Source: CALVGQ01 sp031551965 (GTDB lineage: Bacteria > Bacillota_I > Bacilli_A > Erysipelotrichales > Erysipelotrichaceae). Taken from it: a DNA stretch of 64,000 bases. The first letter of the stretch is position 1. Each line of letters begins with the position of its first letter. Positions 8,378 through 16,617 of this stretch are shown piece by piece. A program made the position numbers and the translations under genes. A model generated the notes under the pieces. That model saw only the letters and a list, made by a program, of their open reading frames with translations. It had not been told where the DNA came from and made no database searches. The stretch covers positions 26,281-90,280 of the forward strand of contig JAVBMW010000035.1 of NCBI GenBank assembly GCA_031551965.1, given 5' to 3'.

Positions 8378-9661
8378 ATGAAAGTAAAAGTTGTGGGTGC
8401 AGGACTAGCGGGTTGTGAAGCAGCCTGGCAGTTAGCGAATCGCGGAATTGAAGTTGAACTCATTGAAATGAGACCTTTAAAAATGACGCCAGCTCACAAA
8501 ACAGAAAACTTTGCGGAACTTGTCTGTTCAAATTCATTGAGAAGCAATGCCCTTACAAATGCAGTTGGGGTTTTGAAACAAGAAATGCGTTTATTAAATA
8601 GTTTGATCATGCAAATTGCAGAAGAAACTGCACTTCCAGCAGGAAGTGCTTTAGCTGTTGACCGCGAAGAATTTTCAAAAAGAGTTACGGAGAAAATTAA
8701 AAATCATCCGAATATTACAATTCAATATCAAGAAATCGATTCAATTACTGATGGTCCTACTATTATTGCATCAGGTCCATTAACTAGTGACAATTTATCG
8801 AAGTCGATCCAGGAATACTTTGAGGCAGAAAATTTCTATTTCTATGATGCTGCAGCTCCAATTATTGAAAAAGATAGTATTGACTTTAGTAAAGCTTATT
8901 TTAAATCTCGTTACGATAAAGGTGAAGCTGATTATATCAACTGTCCGATGAATAAGGAAGAATTCTATCATTTTTATCGTGAACTGATTACTGCGGAAAC
9001 AGTAAAAATTAAAGAATTTGAAAAAGAGATTTATTTTGAAGGATGTATGCCTTTTGAAGAAATGGCAAAACGAGGAGATAAAACACTTTTATTTGGACCG
9101 ATGAAACCTGTTGGTCTTGAACATGATGGAGTTCGTCCTTATGCTGTCGTTCAACTTAGACAAGATAATGCTATTGCTTCTCTATATAATATAGTTGGTT
9201 TTCAAACCCATTTAACTTGGCCTGAACAAAAACGAATATTAAGTTTGATTCCAGGTTTAGAAAACGCAAAAATTGTACGTTATGGCGTAATGCATCGCAA
9301 TAGTTATCTCAATTCTCCAACTTGTTTAAAACCAACATATCAATCAATTAAACGAGATGATTTATTTTTTGCAGGGCAAATGACAGGAGTCGAAGGTTAC
9401 ATTGAGTCGGCTGCGAGTGGATTACTAGCAGGTATCAATATGGCTAAATATTTGTCTGGTGAAAATTGTGTTATATTACCGCAAACATGTATGATGGGGG
9501 CGATGGCTCATTACATCACTCACGCTGATCCAAAAGGATTTCAACCAATGAATGCCAATTTTGGGATCATGCAACTCGCAAACAATGTGAAGAAAAATGA
9601 AAGAAAAGAAGCTTATGCACCGCAAGCTGAAGCAGTGATCAAAGAGGCATTCAATTTATAA
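8378..9661 (+). CDS. trmFO: Methylenetetrahydrofolate-tRNA-(uracil-5-)-methyltransferase TrmFO
   Basis: A flavoenzyme that makes 5-methyluridine at position 54 of tRNA, using methylenetetrahydrofolate. The FAD-binding GAGLAGCEAAWQLA is at the N-terminus. The family's conserved AHKTENFAELVCSNSLRSN and GQMTGVEGYIESAASGL follow. A GTG three bases earlier (8375) could also start translation; AGAGGA at 8364-8369 is better spaced from the ATG at 8378. The gene follows topA by four bases and overlaps xerC by one base. Confidence 0.95.
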   Translation: MKVKVVGAGLAGCEAAWQLANRGIEVELIEMRPLKMTPAHKTENFAELVCSNSLRSNALTNAVGVLKQEMRLLNSLIMQIAEETALPAGSALAVDREEFSKRVTEKIKNHPNITIQYQEIDSITDGPTIIASGPLTSDNLSKSIQEYFEAENFYFYDAAAPIIEKDSIDFSKAYFKSRYDKGEADYINCPMNKEEFYHFYRELITAETVKIKEFEKEIYFEGCMPFEEMAKRGDKTLLFGPMKPVGLEHDGVRPYAVVQLRQDNAIASLYNIVGFQTHLTWPEQKRILSLIPGLENAKIVRYGVMHRNSYLNSPTCLKPTYQSIKRDDLFFAGQMTGVEGYIESAASGLLAGINMAKYLSGENCVILPQTCMMGAMAHYITHADPKGFQPMNANFGIMQLANNVKKNERKEAYAPQAEAVIKEAFNL

Positions 9662-10572
9662 TGTACGAGCTTCTTGATCAATTTTTAAAATACATTGCGA
9701 GTTCTGGAACGGGATCAAATCATACTGTAGATAGTTATAAACGTGATATTTTTCGTTTTATTGAGTTTATCGATGCTCAAGGAATCAAAGATTTTAATCA
9801 TGTCGATAAAATTACCTTCATGGATTATGCCGAAAAACTAAAAAGTGGAATCATTACTGGAGAAAAAATTTCATCTACGACTTTTGCAAGAGCGATTTCT
9901 TCTCTTCGTTCGTTTTATAAATATTTAAATCAATATCATGATGTTGATGTTAATCCTGCAAAATTATTGAAAACTGGTTCCACTGCAAAAAAATTACCTG
10001 AATTTTTAAGCTTTGAACAAACCATTCAATTATTTGATAGCTTTGACTTACAGGAACCGATCCAAATTAGAGATAGGGCAATCGTTGAAGTGATGTATGC
10101 CTGCGGATTACGTGTTTCAGAGGTAGCAGGATTAAAAATTACCAATCTGTATTTTGATGAAATGTTTTTAACCGTTGTCGGAAAAGGAAATAAAGAAAGA
10201 ATGATTCCATTTTATCCAAAATGTGGTCAAATTCTACAAGAATATTTATATGAAGTTCGTCCTCATATCATTGAAAAAGACCATGACATCTTATTTGTGA
10301 ATCAAAGAGGAAACCCAATTTCTTCACGTGCAATACAAATGATCCTTGAGCAAGCTTCAATCAATGCAGGATTACCGATCAAAGTTCATCCTCATATGTT
10401 AAGGCACTCTTTTGCGACACATTTATTAGATAATGGAGCTGACCTTAGAATGGTTCAAGAATTATTAGGTCATGAGAATTTATCGACAACTCAAATCTAC
10501 ACACATGTCACGGTGGATCGGCTAAAAGATGCGATTCGATATGCCCATCCCCATTCAAAAAAGATGAAGTAG
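9661..10572 (+). CDS. xerC: Tyrosine recombinase XerC
   Basis: A 303-residue chromosomal tyrosine recombinase. All catalytic residues are visible: Arg151 (GLRVSEV), His245 and Arg248 (HPHMLRHSFATHLL), His271 (LGHENLS) and the nucleophile Tyr280 (IYTHV). With a XerD-type partner it would resolve chromosome dimers at dif. The N-terminal SAM-like core-binding domain occupies about residues 1-90. Its place directly after trmFO matches codV/xerC in Bacillus subtilis, so I prefer XerC over XerD. The stop of trmFO overlaps its ATG. A terminator overlaps its end. Confidence 0.9.
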   Translation: MYELLDQFLKYIASSGTGSNHTVDSYKRDIFRFIEFIDAQGIKDFNHVDKITFMDYAEKLKSGIITGEKISSTTFARAISSLRSFYKYLNQYHDVDVNPAKLLKTGSTAKKLPEFLSFEQTIQLFDSFDLQEPIQIRDRAIVEVMYACGLRVSEVAGLKITNLYFDEMFLTVVGKGNKERMIPFYPKCGQILQEYLYEVRPHIIEKDHDILFVNQRGNPISSRAIQMILEQASINAGLPIKVHPHMLRHSFATHLLDNGADLRMVQELLGHENLSTTQIYTHVTVDRLKDAIRYAHPHSKKMK

Positions 10573-10596
10573 TTGAATATTTTTAACTGCTTTTTA
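10567..10596 (+). terminator. Terminator after xerC
   Basis: AAGTAGTT pairs with AACTGCTT (one wobble) and is followed by Ts. The stem overlaps the xerC stop codon. Confidence 0.65.
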
Positions 10597-10599
10597 TTT

Positions 10600-10623
10600 A
10601 AAAAAAACTACCGATGAAAGTAG
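10600..10623 (-). terminator. Possible terminator of the small membrane protein gene
   Basis: On the minus strand a short stem (CTAC/GTAG plus a wobble) is followed by eight Ts just after the stop codon at 10624. The stem is weak but the T run is good. Confidence 0.5.
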
Positions 10624-10797
10624 CTAATTTTGAGAATCTTTATTTAAGAGTTTATCAAGTAATTCTTTGTTTTTACTTACTTCAACAAGCGCTTCAAGTA
10701 CGCCATCACGAACGGCACGTTTTATAATATAATGCACAACAGCAAACATAGCTGATATTATAAGTAAGAAAAAAATTAATGTAAATAGTTGACCCAT
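10624..10797 (-). CDS. 57-residue single-pass membrane protein
   Basis: A minus-strand gene between xerC and rpsB. The product begins MGQLFTLIFFLLIISAMF, a hydrophobic helix to about residue 25. A positively charged turn (IIKRAVRDG) and an amphipathic, charged helix (VLEALVEVSKNKELLDKLL) follow. AAAGGAG lies ten bases before the ATG and a terminator-like structure follows the stop, so it looks like a genuine single-gene transcript. The family is unknown to me. The N-out/C-in topology predicted from the charges would place the charged helix in the cytoplasm. Confidence 0.65.
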   Translation of the reverse strand: MGQLFTLIFFLLIISAMFAVVHYIIKRAVRDGVLEALVEVSKNKELLDKLLNKDSQN

Positions 10798-10870
10798 AGA
10801 TTAAAACTCCTTTCATTTTTAAATATTGTAACATGTTATAGTGAAAAAAATGCTTATTTTAAAGGTTTTT

Positions 10871-10899
10871 CTTGTGTTTTGGAAAATCTTGTGGCATAA
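10871..10899 (+). promoter_or_regulatory. Promoter of rpsB-tsf
   Basis: TTGTGT (-35) and CATAAT (-10) are separated by 17 bases and lie about 125 bases before the rpsB start, which leaves room for a long leader. Confidence 0.6.
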
Positions 10900-10909
10900 T
10901 ATGAACTGG

Positions 10910-11005
10910 CACTAAATGAGTTAGTGTACTACGCACACAGGGGATTCGCAAATTCCGTGCTCGATTTGAGTTATTTGCGTCTGAACTTGTGGAGGAAAAC
11001 AACGG
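10910..11005 (+). promoter_or_regulatory. Structured rpsB leader, candidate ribosomal-protein autoregulation site
   Basis: The leader between promoter and rpsB can fold. A perfect hairpin CACTAA/TTAGTG (about 10910-10926) comes first. A seven-pair helix then joins CGCAAAT at 10947-10953 with ATTTGCG at 10973-10979, enclosing a small CTC/GAG hairpin. There is no T run, so it is not a terminator. Ribosomal protein operons are often controlled by the protein binding its own leader. A role for S2 here is inference from position and structure only. Confidence 0.5.
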
Positions 11006-11022
11006 GAAGTGAGGAAAATTAA

Positions 11023-11979
11023 ATGTCAGTTGTTTCAATGAAGAAGTTATTAGAAAATGGTGTACATTTCGGACATCAAACACGTAGATGGGATCCTAAA
11101 ATGAAGGAATATATCTACTGTGCAAAAAACGGGGTTTATATTATTGACCTTGAAAAAACACAACAAAAGCTAGATGAAGCTTACGCTGCAATGAAAGCTA
11201 TCGCTGAAAACGGTGGTAAAGTATTATTTGTAGGAACTAAAAAACAAGCTCAACAAACAGTACTTGATGAAGCATTACGTTCAGGTTCATTCTATGTTAA
11301 CCAAAGATGGTTAGGGGGAATCCTAACTAACTATCGTACAATTCAAAAAAGAATTCGTCGTTTAGTTGAAATTGAAGAAATGAATGCTAGCGGTCTTATC
11401 AATGTTTATCCAAAGAAAGAAATCGCTCAAATCAATAAAGAAGCTGCTAAGTTAGAAAACTTCCTTGGTGGTATCAAAGAAATGAAAAAATTACCTGATG
11501 CAATCTTTGTGGTTGATCCAAGTGAAGAACACAATGCAGTTGCTGAAGCTAAAAAATTAGGTATCCCTGTATTTGGTATGGTTGATACAAACTGTAACCC
11601 AGAATCAGTAGATTACCCAATCCCATCAAATGATGATGCTAACCGTTCAGTTAAATTCATTATCGGTGTTATGGCAGATGCTATCGTTGAAGCTAAAGGT
11701 GGATTATTAACTTGCGCTTATCAAGATATGGAAGAAACTGACATCACAATGAAAGATGTTATTATTAACGTTGAACAACAAAATGAAGAAAATGAACGTC
11801 GTCGCCGTGCAAGAATGGAAGAACGTCGTCCAAGACAAGGTGGTTCATCTAACGGTAGATGGAACAACGATCGTGGTGATCGTAAACCTCGTGAATACAG
11901 AAGACCAGAAACTACAGCTACACCAGCTGCAGCTCCTGCTGTAACTGAAACTGTTGCCTCTGGAACAAAAGGAGAATAA
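11023..11979 (+). CDS. rpsB: Small ribosomal subunit protein S2
   Basis: A 318-residue S2 protein of the 30S subunit. The N-terminal LLENGVHFGHQTRRWDPKM and the later IVDTNCNP-type stretch (GMVDTNCNPESVDYPIPSNDDA) are diagnostic. The canonical fold ends near residue 245. The remaining 70 or so residues are an added low-complexity tail, first rich in Arg, Glu and Gly (ERRRRARMEERRPRQGG), then in Ala, Thr and Pro. Such extensions occur in some Firmicutes but are not part of the conserved fold. The gene is followed after two bases by tsf. Confidence 0.97.
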   Translation: MSVVSMKKLLENGVHFGHQTRRWDPKMKEYIYCAKNGVYIIDLEKTQQKLDEAYAAMKAIAENGGKVLFVGTKKQAQQTVLDEALRSGSFYVNQRWLGGILTNYRTIQKRIRRLVEIEEMNASGLINVYPKKEIAQINKEAAKLENFLGGIKEMKKLPDAIFVVDPSEEHNAVAEAKKLGIPVFGMVDTNCNPESVDYPIPSNDDANRSVKFIIGVMADAIVEAKGGLLTCAYQDMEETDITMKDVIINVEQQNEENERRRRARMEERRPRQGGSSNGRWNNDRGDRKPREYRRPETTATPAAAPAVTETVASGTKGE

Positions 11980-11981
11980 AA

Positions 11982-12869
11982 ATGGAAATTACAGCTAGTT
12001 TAGTAAAAGAACTACGTGAAAAAACTGGAGCAGGAATGATGGACTGCAAAAAAGCACTTACTGAATGCGAAGGAGATATCGCTAAAGCAAGTGACTGGCT
12101 TCGTGACAAAGGAATTGCAAAAGCAGCTAAAAAAGCTGGTCGTATCGCAGCTGAAGGATTAACTAAAGTTGTTGAAGAAGGCAATAAAGCTTGTCTAGTT
12201 GAAGTTAACTCTGAAACTGACTTTGTTGCAAAAAATGAACAATTCTTAAAACTTGTTGATGATATCGCTCACGCTTTATTGAATGCAGCTCCAGCATCTT
12301 TAGAAGATGCAATGCAAGTTGTTATGAATGGTGAAACAATTGAAGCAGCAGTAACTAGTGCTACAGCTACAATTGGAGAAAAAATCACTCTACGTCGCTT
12401 TGAAGTAGTAACTAAAAACGATGCAGATATCTTTGGAACTTACATCCACATGGGTGGTAAAATTTCTGTATGCTGTGTACTTGAAAACTGCAACAATGAA
12501 GATGTAGCTCATGACATGGCAATGCAAATTGCAAGTATGAATCCTAGCTTTATCGCTCGCGAAAACATGGATCCAAACTTTGTAGAACATGAACGTGCAA
12601 TTCAACTTGAAATCCTTAAAAATGATGAATCTTTAGCTGGAAAACCAGAAAAAGTATTATTAGGAATCGTTGAAGGACGTTTAAGTAAATCTCTACAAGA
12701 AATGTGCTTAGTAGATCAAATCTATTTTAAAGATCCAGGTCTAAAAGTTGCTCAATACTTAAAACAAGCTAATACAGCTGTTACATCATTTGTACGCTTT
12801 GCTACAGGTGAAGGTATTGAAAAAAGAGAAGAAGATTTCGCTGCAGAAGTAGCTGCAATCACTGCTTAA
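11982..12869 (+). CDS. tsf: Elongation factor Ts
   Basis: A 295-residue nucleotide-exchange factor that recharges EF-Tu. The N-terminal UBA-like domain reads VKELREKTGAGMMDCKKALTE and includes the conserved TGAGMMDCK. The core contains NSETDFVAKN, the loop that contacts EF-Tu. Normal length. It lies two bases after the rpsB stop, with AAAGGAG as ribosome site, and a strong terminator follows. In most Firmicutes pyrH comes next; here pyrH is about 15 kb further on. Confidence 0.97.
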   Translation: MEITASLVKELREKTGAGMMDCKKALTECEGDIAKASDWLRDKGIAKAAKKAGRIAAEGLTKVVEEGNKACLVEVNSETDFVAKNEQFLKLVDDIAHALLNAAPASLEDAMQVVMNGETIEAAVTSATATIGEKITLRRFEVVTKNDADIFGTYIHMGGKISVCCVLENCNNEDVAHDMAMQIASMNPSFIARENMDPNFVEHERAIQLEILKNDESLAGKPEKVLLGIVEGRLSKSLQEMCLVDQIYFKDPGLKVAQYLKQANTAVTSFVRFATGEGIEKREEDFAAEVAAITA

Positions 12870-12887
12870 TTCTAGTTCAAACTAATC

Positions 12888-12928
12888 AACATACCAGTCA
12901 ATCGATTGGTATGTTTTTTTTATTTTTT
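12888..12928 (+). terminator. Terminator after rpsB-tsf
   Basis: AACATACCA pairs perfectly with TGGTATGTT, followed by a T-rich tract. Confidence 0.88.
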
Positions 12929-12937
12929 AAATAGTGC

Positions 12938-12968
12938 TTGACTTAGAGCTAACTCTAGCACTTATAAT
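12938..12968 (+). promoter_or_regulatory. MerR-type promoter and operator
   Basis: TTGACT and TATAAT are separated by 19 bases instead of 17. The over-long spacer carries the dyad TAGAG-CTAA-CTCTA at 12944-12957. This is the layout that MerR-family activators bind and untwist, and the first downstream gene encodes one, so autoregulation of the operon is likely. Confidence 0.8.
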
Positions 12969-12996
12969 AAACACAGATGAGAGGAGTAATGATTAA

Positions 12997-13365
12997 ATGA
13001 TTATTTCTGAAGTATGTAAAAAGTATGAGATTACTGCAGATACATTAAGATATTATGAAAAAATTGGGTTACTAAGAGATGTACCAAGAAGTCAAAATGG
13101 TCAGCGTGATTATGATGATTTGTCATGCGCGATTGTGGAATTTGTGAAGTGTATGAGAAGCGCGGGTTTGTCCATTGAATCCTTAACAGAGTATATGAAT
13201 TTATTTTATGAAGGAGATTCTACGATAGCTAAAAGAAAAGAAGTGCTTATCAAGCAACGTGACTTACTGGAAGCTCGCTTAAAAGATGAGATGAAAGCGC
13301 TCGAAAGATTAAATTATAAAATTGATAATTATGAAACATTCAATGAAAAGAAAAGAGGAAATTAA
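12997..13365 (+). CDS. MerR family transcriptional regulator
   Basis: A 122-residue activator. The N-terminal winged helix-turn-helix (IISEVCKKYEITADTLRYYEKIGLL) has the family's LRYYE core. After it come RNGQRDY-like wing residues and a coiled-coil dimerisation helix (about 75-115). Few cysteines sit in the C-terminal part, so a metal-sensing role is not suggested. The start is chosen for AGAGGAG ten bases upstream. It is followed by an aldo/keto reductase and a flavodoxin, like MerR regulators that answer to reactive aldehydes or electrophiles. The actual inducer is not readable from the sequence. Confidence 0.88.
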   Translation: MIISEVCKKYEITADTLRYYEKIGLLRDVPRSQNGQRDYDDLSCAIVEFVKCMRSAGLSIESLTEYMNLFYEGDSTIAKRKEVLIKQRDLLEARLKDEMKALERLNYKIDNYETFNEKKRGN

Positions 13366-13366
13366 G

Positions 13367-14485
13367 ATGTTTGAAGAAATTAAAAAGAACTTTGGTTTTG
13401 GTTGTATGAGATTACCTATGATTGGTGAAGAAGTTGATATTGAACAAACCAGTCAAATGGTAGATTTGTTTTTAGAAAATGGATTTAATTATTTTGATAC
13501 GGCTCATGGATATATCCAAGGAAAAAGTGAAACAGCTTTAAAAGAAGCATTAACGAGTCGTTATCCTCGAGATAAGTATATATTAACTAATAAATTAACA
13601 CATTTCTTTTTTAAGAAACAGGAAGATATTCGTCCTTTATTTGAAAGTCAATTAGAGGCATGTGGAGTTGATTACTTTGATTTTTACTTAATGCATGCTC
13701 AAGGAGCCAGTAACTATCCGATTTATAAAGAATGCCGTGCCTATGAAACAGCTTTTGAGTTAAAAGAAGAAGGTAAAATTGGTCATGTAGGGATTTCTTT
13801 TCATGATCGAGCTGATGTCTTAGATCAAATTTTAACTGAGTATCCACAAATTGAAATCGTCCAAATCCAATTCAACTATGTTGATTATGATGATCCAGCA
13901 GTTGAAAGCAGAAAATGTTATGAAGTATGTCGTAAACATAATAAGCCTGTATTAGTCATGGAACCGATCAAAGGTGGTAATCTAGTGAATTTACCAACAG
14001 AGGCTAAAGAAATATTAGATCAACTACAAGGTGGAAGTGCTGCAAGTTATGCTGTTCGCTATGCTGCAAGTTTTGAAGGAATGGAAGTTGTGTTATCGGG
14101 TATGAGCACACTTGAGCAAATGCAAGATAATATAAGTTTTATGAAAAATTTTAAGCCCTTAAATGAAATTGAACTAGCTGCTGTAAGTAAGGTGCAAGAA
14201 ATATTTAGAAATATGAATTTAATACCATGTACTGCTTGTCGTTACTGTACTGATGGATGCCCGATGAAAATCTCGATTCCAGACTTATTTTCTTGTATGA
14301 ACACAAAATCGATCTATCATGACTGGAATGCTGACTATTATTATAATGTTGTATATACACGCCAAAATGGAAAAGCTTCCCAATGTATTGAATGTGGTCT
14401 TTGTGAAGAAGCTTGCCCTCAACACTTAAAAATTCGTGAACTACTAAAAGATGTTGCCAAAGAATTTGAAAAGGAAAATGCATAA
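13367..14485 (+). CDS. Aldo/keto reductase with C-terminal 4Fe-4S domain
   Basis: A 372-residue oxidoreductase. Residues about 1-270 are an aldo/keto reductase barrel: FGFGCMRLP at the N-terminus, FDTAHGY with the catalytic Asp and Tyr, LTNKL with the lysine, and LMHAQG with the histidine. The C-terminal part carries two four-cysteine ferredoxin motifs at Cys288-291-294-298 (CTACRYCTDGCP) and Cys340-343-346-350 (CIECGLCEEACP). The frame is open upstream but the ATG at 13367 has AGAGGA just before it and begins with the domain. It starts one base after the MerR gene and abuts the flavodoxin gene, a plausible electron donor or acceptor. Confidence 0.88.
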   Translation: MFEEIKKNFGFGCMRLPMIGEEVDIEQTSQMVDLFLENGFNYFDTAHGYIQGKSETALKEALTSRYPRDKYILTNKLTHFFFKKQEDIRPLFESQLEACGVDYFDFYLMHAQGASNYPIYKECRAYETAFELKEEGKIGHVGISFHDRADVLDQILTEYPQIEIVQIQFNYVDYDDPAVESRKCYEVCRKHNKPVLVMEPIKGGNLVNLPTEAKEILDQLQGGSAASYAVRYAASFEGMEVVLSGMSTLEQMQDNISFMKNFKPLNEIELAAVSKVQEIFRNMNLIPCTACRYCTDGCPMKISIPDLFSCMNTKSIYHDWNADYYYNVVYTRQNGKASQCIECGLCEEACPQHLKIRELLKDVAKEFEKENA

Positions 14486-14998
14486 ATGAATCGTATTTTG
14501 ATCAGTTATTTTTCTCATGTAGGTGAAAACTACTTCGAAGGGAAAATAATGAATATTCAAAAAGGAAATACTGAAATTGTTGCAGAAATGATTCAAGCGA
14601 TCACAGGTGGTGATTTATTTAAGATAGAGTCTATAGAAGAATATCCATATAATTATCAAGAATGTATAAATCAAGCGAAGTTAGAATTACAAATCAATCA
14701 CAGACCTAAACTTAAAAATAGTATTGAGTTAAGTCAATTTGATATGATCTTTGTAGGATATCCATCTTGGTGGGGTACGATGCCGATGCCTGTCTTTAGT
14801 TTCTTGGAGTCGATTGACTTGAATGGAAAAAGAGTCATTCCGTTCTGTACTCATGAAGGAAGTCAAATGGGAAATAGCGAAAAAGACTTAAAGAAAATTT
14901 GTGTTGGGGCAATTCTTGAAAAAGGATTAGCGATCAAAGGAAGTAACGTTTTAAATTCAAAAGGGTCAATTGATGAATGGTTAAATATTTTAGAGTAG
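14486..14998 (+). CDS. Flavodoxin
   Basis: A 170-residue flavodoxin-fold protein. The FMN phosphate loop is near the N-terminus (ILISYFSHVGEN, with an unusual later insertion KGNTEIVAEMI), the second FMN loop is GYPSWWGTMPMPV, and a third segment is FCTHEGSQMG. It would carry electrons with FMN as cofactor. It starts right after the reductase stop with no gap, so the two are translated together under MerR control. A perfect terminator overlaps its stop codon. Confidence 0.88.
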   Translation: MNRILISYFSHVGENYFEGKIMNIQKGNTEIVAEMIQAITGGDLFKIESIEEYPYNYQECINQAKLELQINHRPKLKNSIELSQFDMIFVGYPSWWGTMPMPVFSFLESIDLNGKRVIPFCTHEGSQMGNSEKDLKKICVGAILEKGLAIKGSNVLNSKGSIDEWLNILE

Positions 14999-15024
14999 TT
15001 TCGACAAAAAACTACTCTTTTTTT
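14992..15024 (+). terminator. Terminator after the flavodoxin gene
   Basis: AGAGTAGTTT pairs perfectly with AAACTACTCT, followed by seven Ts. Confidence 0.9.
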
Positions 15025-15090
15025 AATGCACTCTTAATAAAATCTTTAGAAAGGGATGTTAAAATATGGAAGAATCAAGGAGGGTCCATT

Positions 15091-15177
15091 ATGAAAAAAA
15101 TTGCTAAAGTATTCTTGACAATTTTTATAGTTTTAAGTACCATCGTCGGTTTATTTATGATGTTAAAAAAGAAGTAA
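15091..15177 (+). CDS. 28-residue hydrophobic membrane peptide
   Basis: A tiny gene with a near-ideal ribosome site (AAGGAGGG, seven bases before ATG). The product is one hydrophobic helix flanked by lysines, from MKKIAKVFLTIF to LFMMLKKK. It sits between a terminator and an MFS gene. The charges at both ends and the single helix suggest a small membrane protein; type I toxin peptides look alike, but I see no clear antisense RNA. The family is not known to me. Confidence 0.5.
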   Translation: MKKIAKVFLTIFIVLSTIVGLFMMLKKK

Positions 15178-15239
15178 TTCTTATTTAAAATTGATTGACC
15201 ATATGATATGATTAATCGGCAACTTATAAGAGGTTAATT

Positions 15240-16415
15240 ATGAATATGATGGTACATAAAAAAGATACATTTCACTTAAGTTTAATATCGGCATTTTATT
15301 TTGTTTCGTTTTCAGGAATAATTAGTTGTGCCACTGTTTACTTAATATCTAAAGGTTTTACAAGTGCAGAAGCTGGTATATTACTTGCGATCTCTAATTT
15401 GATCACAATTGCAACACAACCAATTCTAGCGAATTATATTGATCAACACCCTAATTTTCAAGTTAAATATGCTTTATCAGGTGGAGCATTTTTAAATTTG
15501 ATTTTGTTAGGGCTTTTATTTTTTATGAAAGATCGTTTTATTATCTATTGTTTGTTTTTACTCGTTACTGTTATTGAGATTTCACTACAAACATTTGTGA
15601 ATACATTAGGAGTTTATTACCGCAATCAAAATTATTATATTGATTTTGGCATATCTAGAAGCATGGGTTCGTTTGGTTATTCGATCGCTGCTTATATATT
15701 GGGATTAATGATCGGTAAAATGGGTGGATCGATGGCTGTACTTTTAATGAGTATCATAGGCACAATTGTTTTCTTGATCGCATCGCTGACATTTAGAAAT
15801 AATGATTTAGTTGAAGTGAATAATGAAGTGAAAGTATCTTCAAAATTTATTGACTTTGCTAAAAATAATATGCGTTTCATTGGAGTGCTTGTCGGAATTG
15901 TATTTTTTCTCAGTGCTCATATGATTTTTGGGACATTCACTATGCAAATCATTGAAAATGTCAATGGCACAAGTACAGATTTAGGTATTGCGCTTGCCTT
16001 AATTGGTTTTGTAGAAATTCCGATCATGTCTCAATATTCTAGAATATCGCGAAAATTCAAAGATTCAAACTTATTGATATTTTCTGCTTGTATGTTTTTT
16101 GTAAAGCTGCTGATTACGATGCTGGCAACGAATGTATTGATGATTTTTGTAGCTTGTTTCTTTCAAAGTATTTCATATGGTTTATTTTTACCATCTGCTG
16201 TCAATTATACTGCAAAGGTTATTGAAAAAAAAGATGCTGCGAAAGGTCAATCATTGGTTGGTGTTGCGACAAGTATTGCAGGTGTGTTAGGCTGTTTTGC
16301 AGGCGGTTTAATTTTAGATTATACATCTGTTCATACTTTACTAATTACAGCTTGTGGTTTTGCGATACTAGGATCTGTAATAACGTTTGCATTTGTAGAT
16401 CGAAAAGCGTGTTAG
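15240..16415 (+). CDS. MFS transporter (PPP/nucleoside-symporter-like)
   Basis: A 391-residue permease with about twelve hydrophobic segments, the major-facilitator layout. The N-terminal helix begins FYFVSFSGIISCATVYL, followed by GFTSAEAGILLAISNLI. This resembles the 3-phenylpropionate/nucleoside-H+ symporter group, in which helix 2 follows the pattern G-x-S-x-x-x-G. The substrate is not readable. It has a plausible TATGAT box 26 bases upstream and its own terminator, so it is probably transcribed alone. Confidence 0.75.
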   Translation: MNMMVHKKDTFHLSLISAFYFVSFSGIISCATVYLISKGFTSAEAGILLAISNLITIATQPILANYIDQHPNFQVKYALSGGAFLNLILLGLLFFMKDRFIIYCLFLLVTVIEISLQTFVNTLGVYYRNQNYYIDFGISRSMGSFGYSIAAYILGLMIGKMGGSMAVLLMSIIGTIVFLIASLTFRNNDLVEVNNEVKVSSKFIDFAKNNMRFIGVLVGIVFFLSAHMIFGTFTMQIIENVNGTSTDLGIALALIGFVEIPIMSQYSRISRKFKDSNLLIFSACMFFVKLLITMLATNVLMIFVACFFQSISYGLFLPSAVNYTAKVIEKKDAAKGQSLVGVATSIAGVLGCFAGGLILDYTSVHTLLITACGFAILGSVITFAFVDRKAC

Positions 16416-16420
16416 TCTAT

Positions 16421-16456
16421 AAAACTTCTTTATATCTGAAAAAAAGAAGTTTTTTT
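16421..16456 (+). terminator. Terminator after the MFS gene
   Basis: AAAACTTCTT pairs with AAGAAGTTTT and runs into Ts. Confidence 0.8.
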
Positions 16457-16498
16457 ACAATAAAATATGTAACAATTTTCTGAAAATAAAAATATTTC

Positions 16499-16527
16499 TT
16501 GCATTTCTGTATTTTGGCACATATAAT
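16499..16527 (+). promoter_or_regulatory. Orphan promoter in front of the ABC transporter remnant
   Basis: TTGCAT and TATAAT are spaced by 17 bases. It now drives only the truncated ABC reading frame. Confidence 0.6.
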
Positions 16528-16617
16528 AAGTTAAACCAAAAGAAACTATTTAATTACTGAATTATAACTTTTTCAATTTATTTGATAGTTTTTATTGTCA
16601 ATAAAGGGTGAACGGAT

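Noticed and set aside
15000..15007. A single TTCGACAA (Spo0A-like core) in the loop of the flavodoxin terminator
   Set aside because: It is isolated and inside a terminator loop. Several lone copies of the core also occur in coding sequence, as expected by chance.
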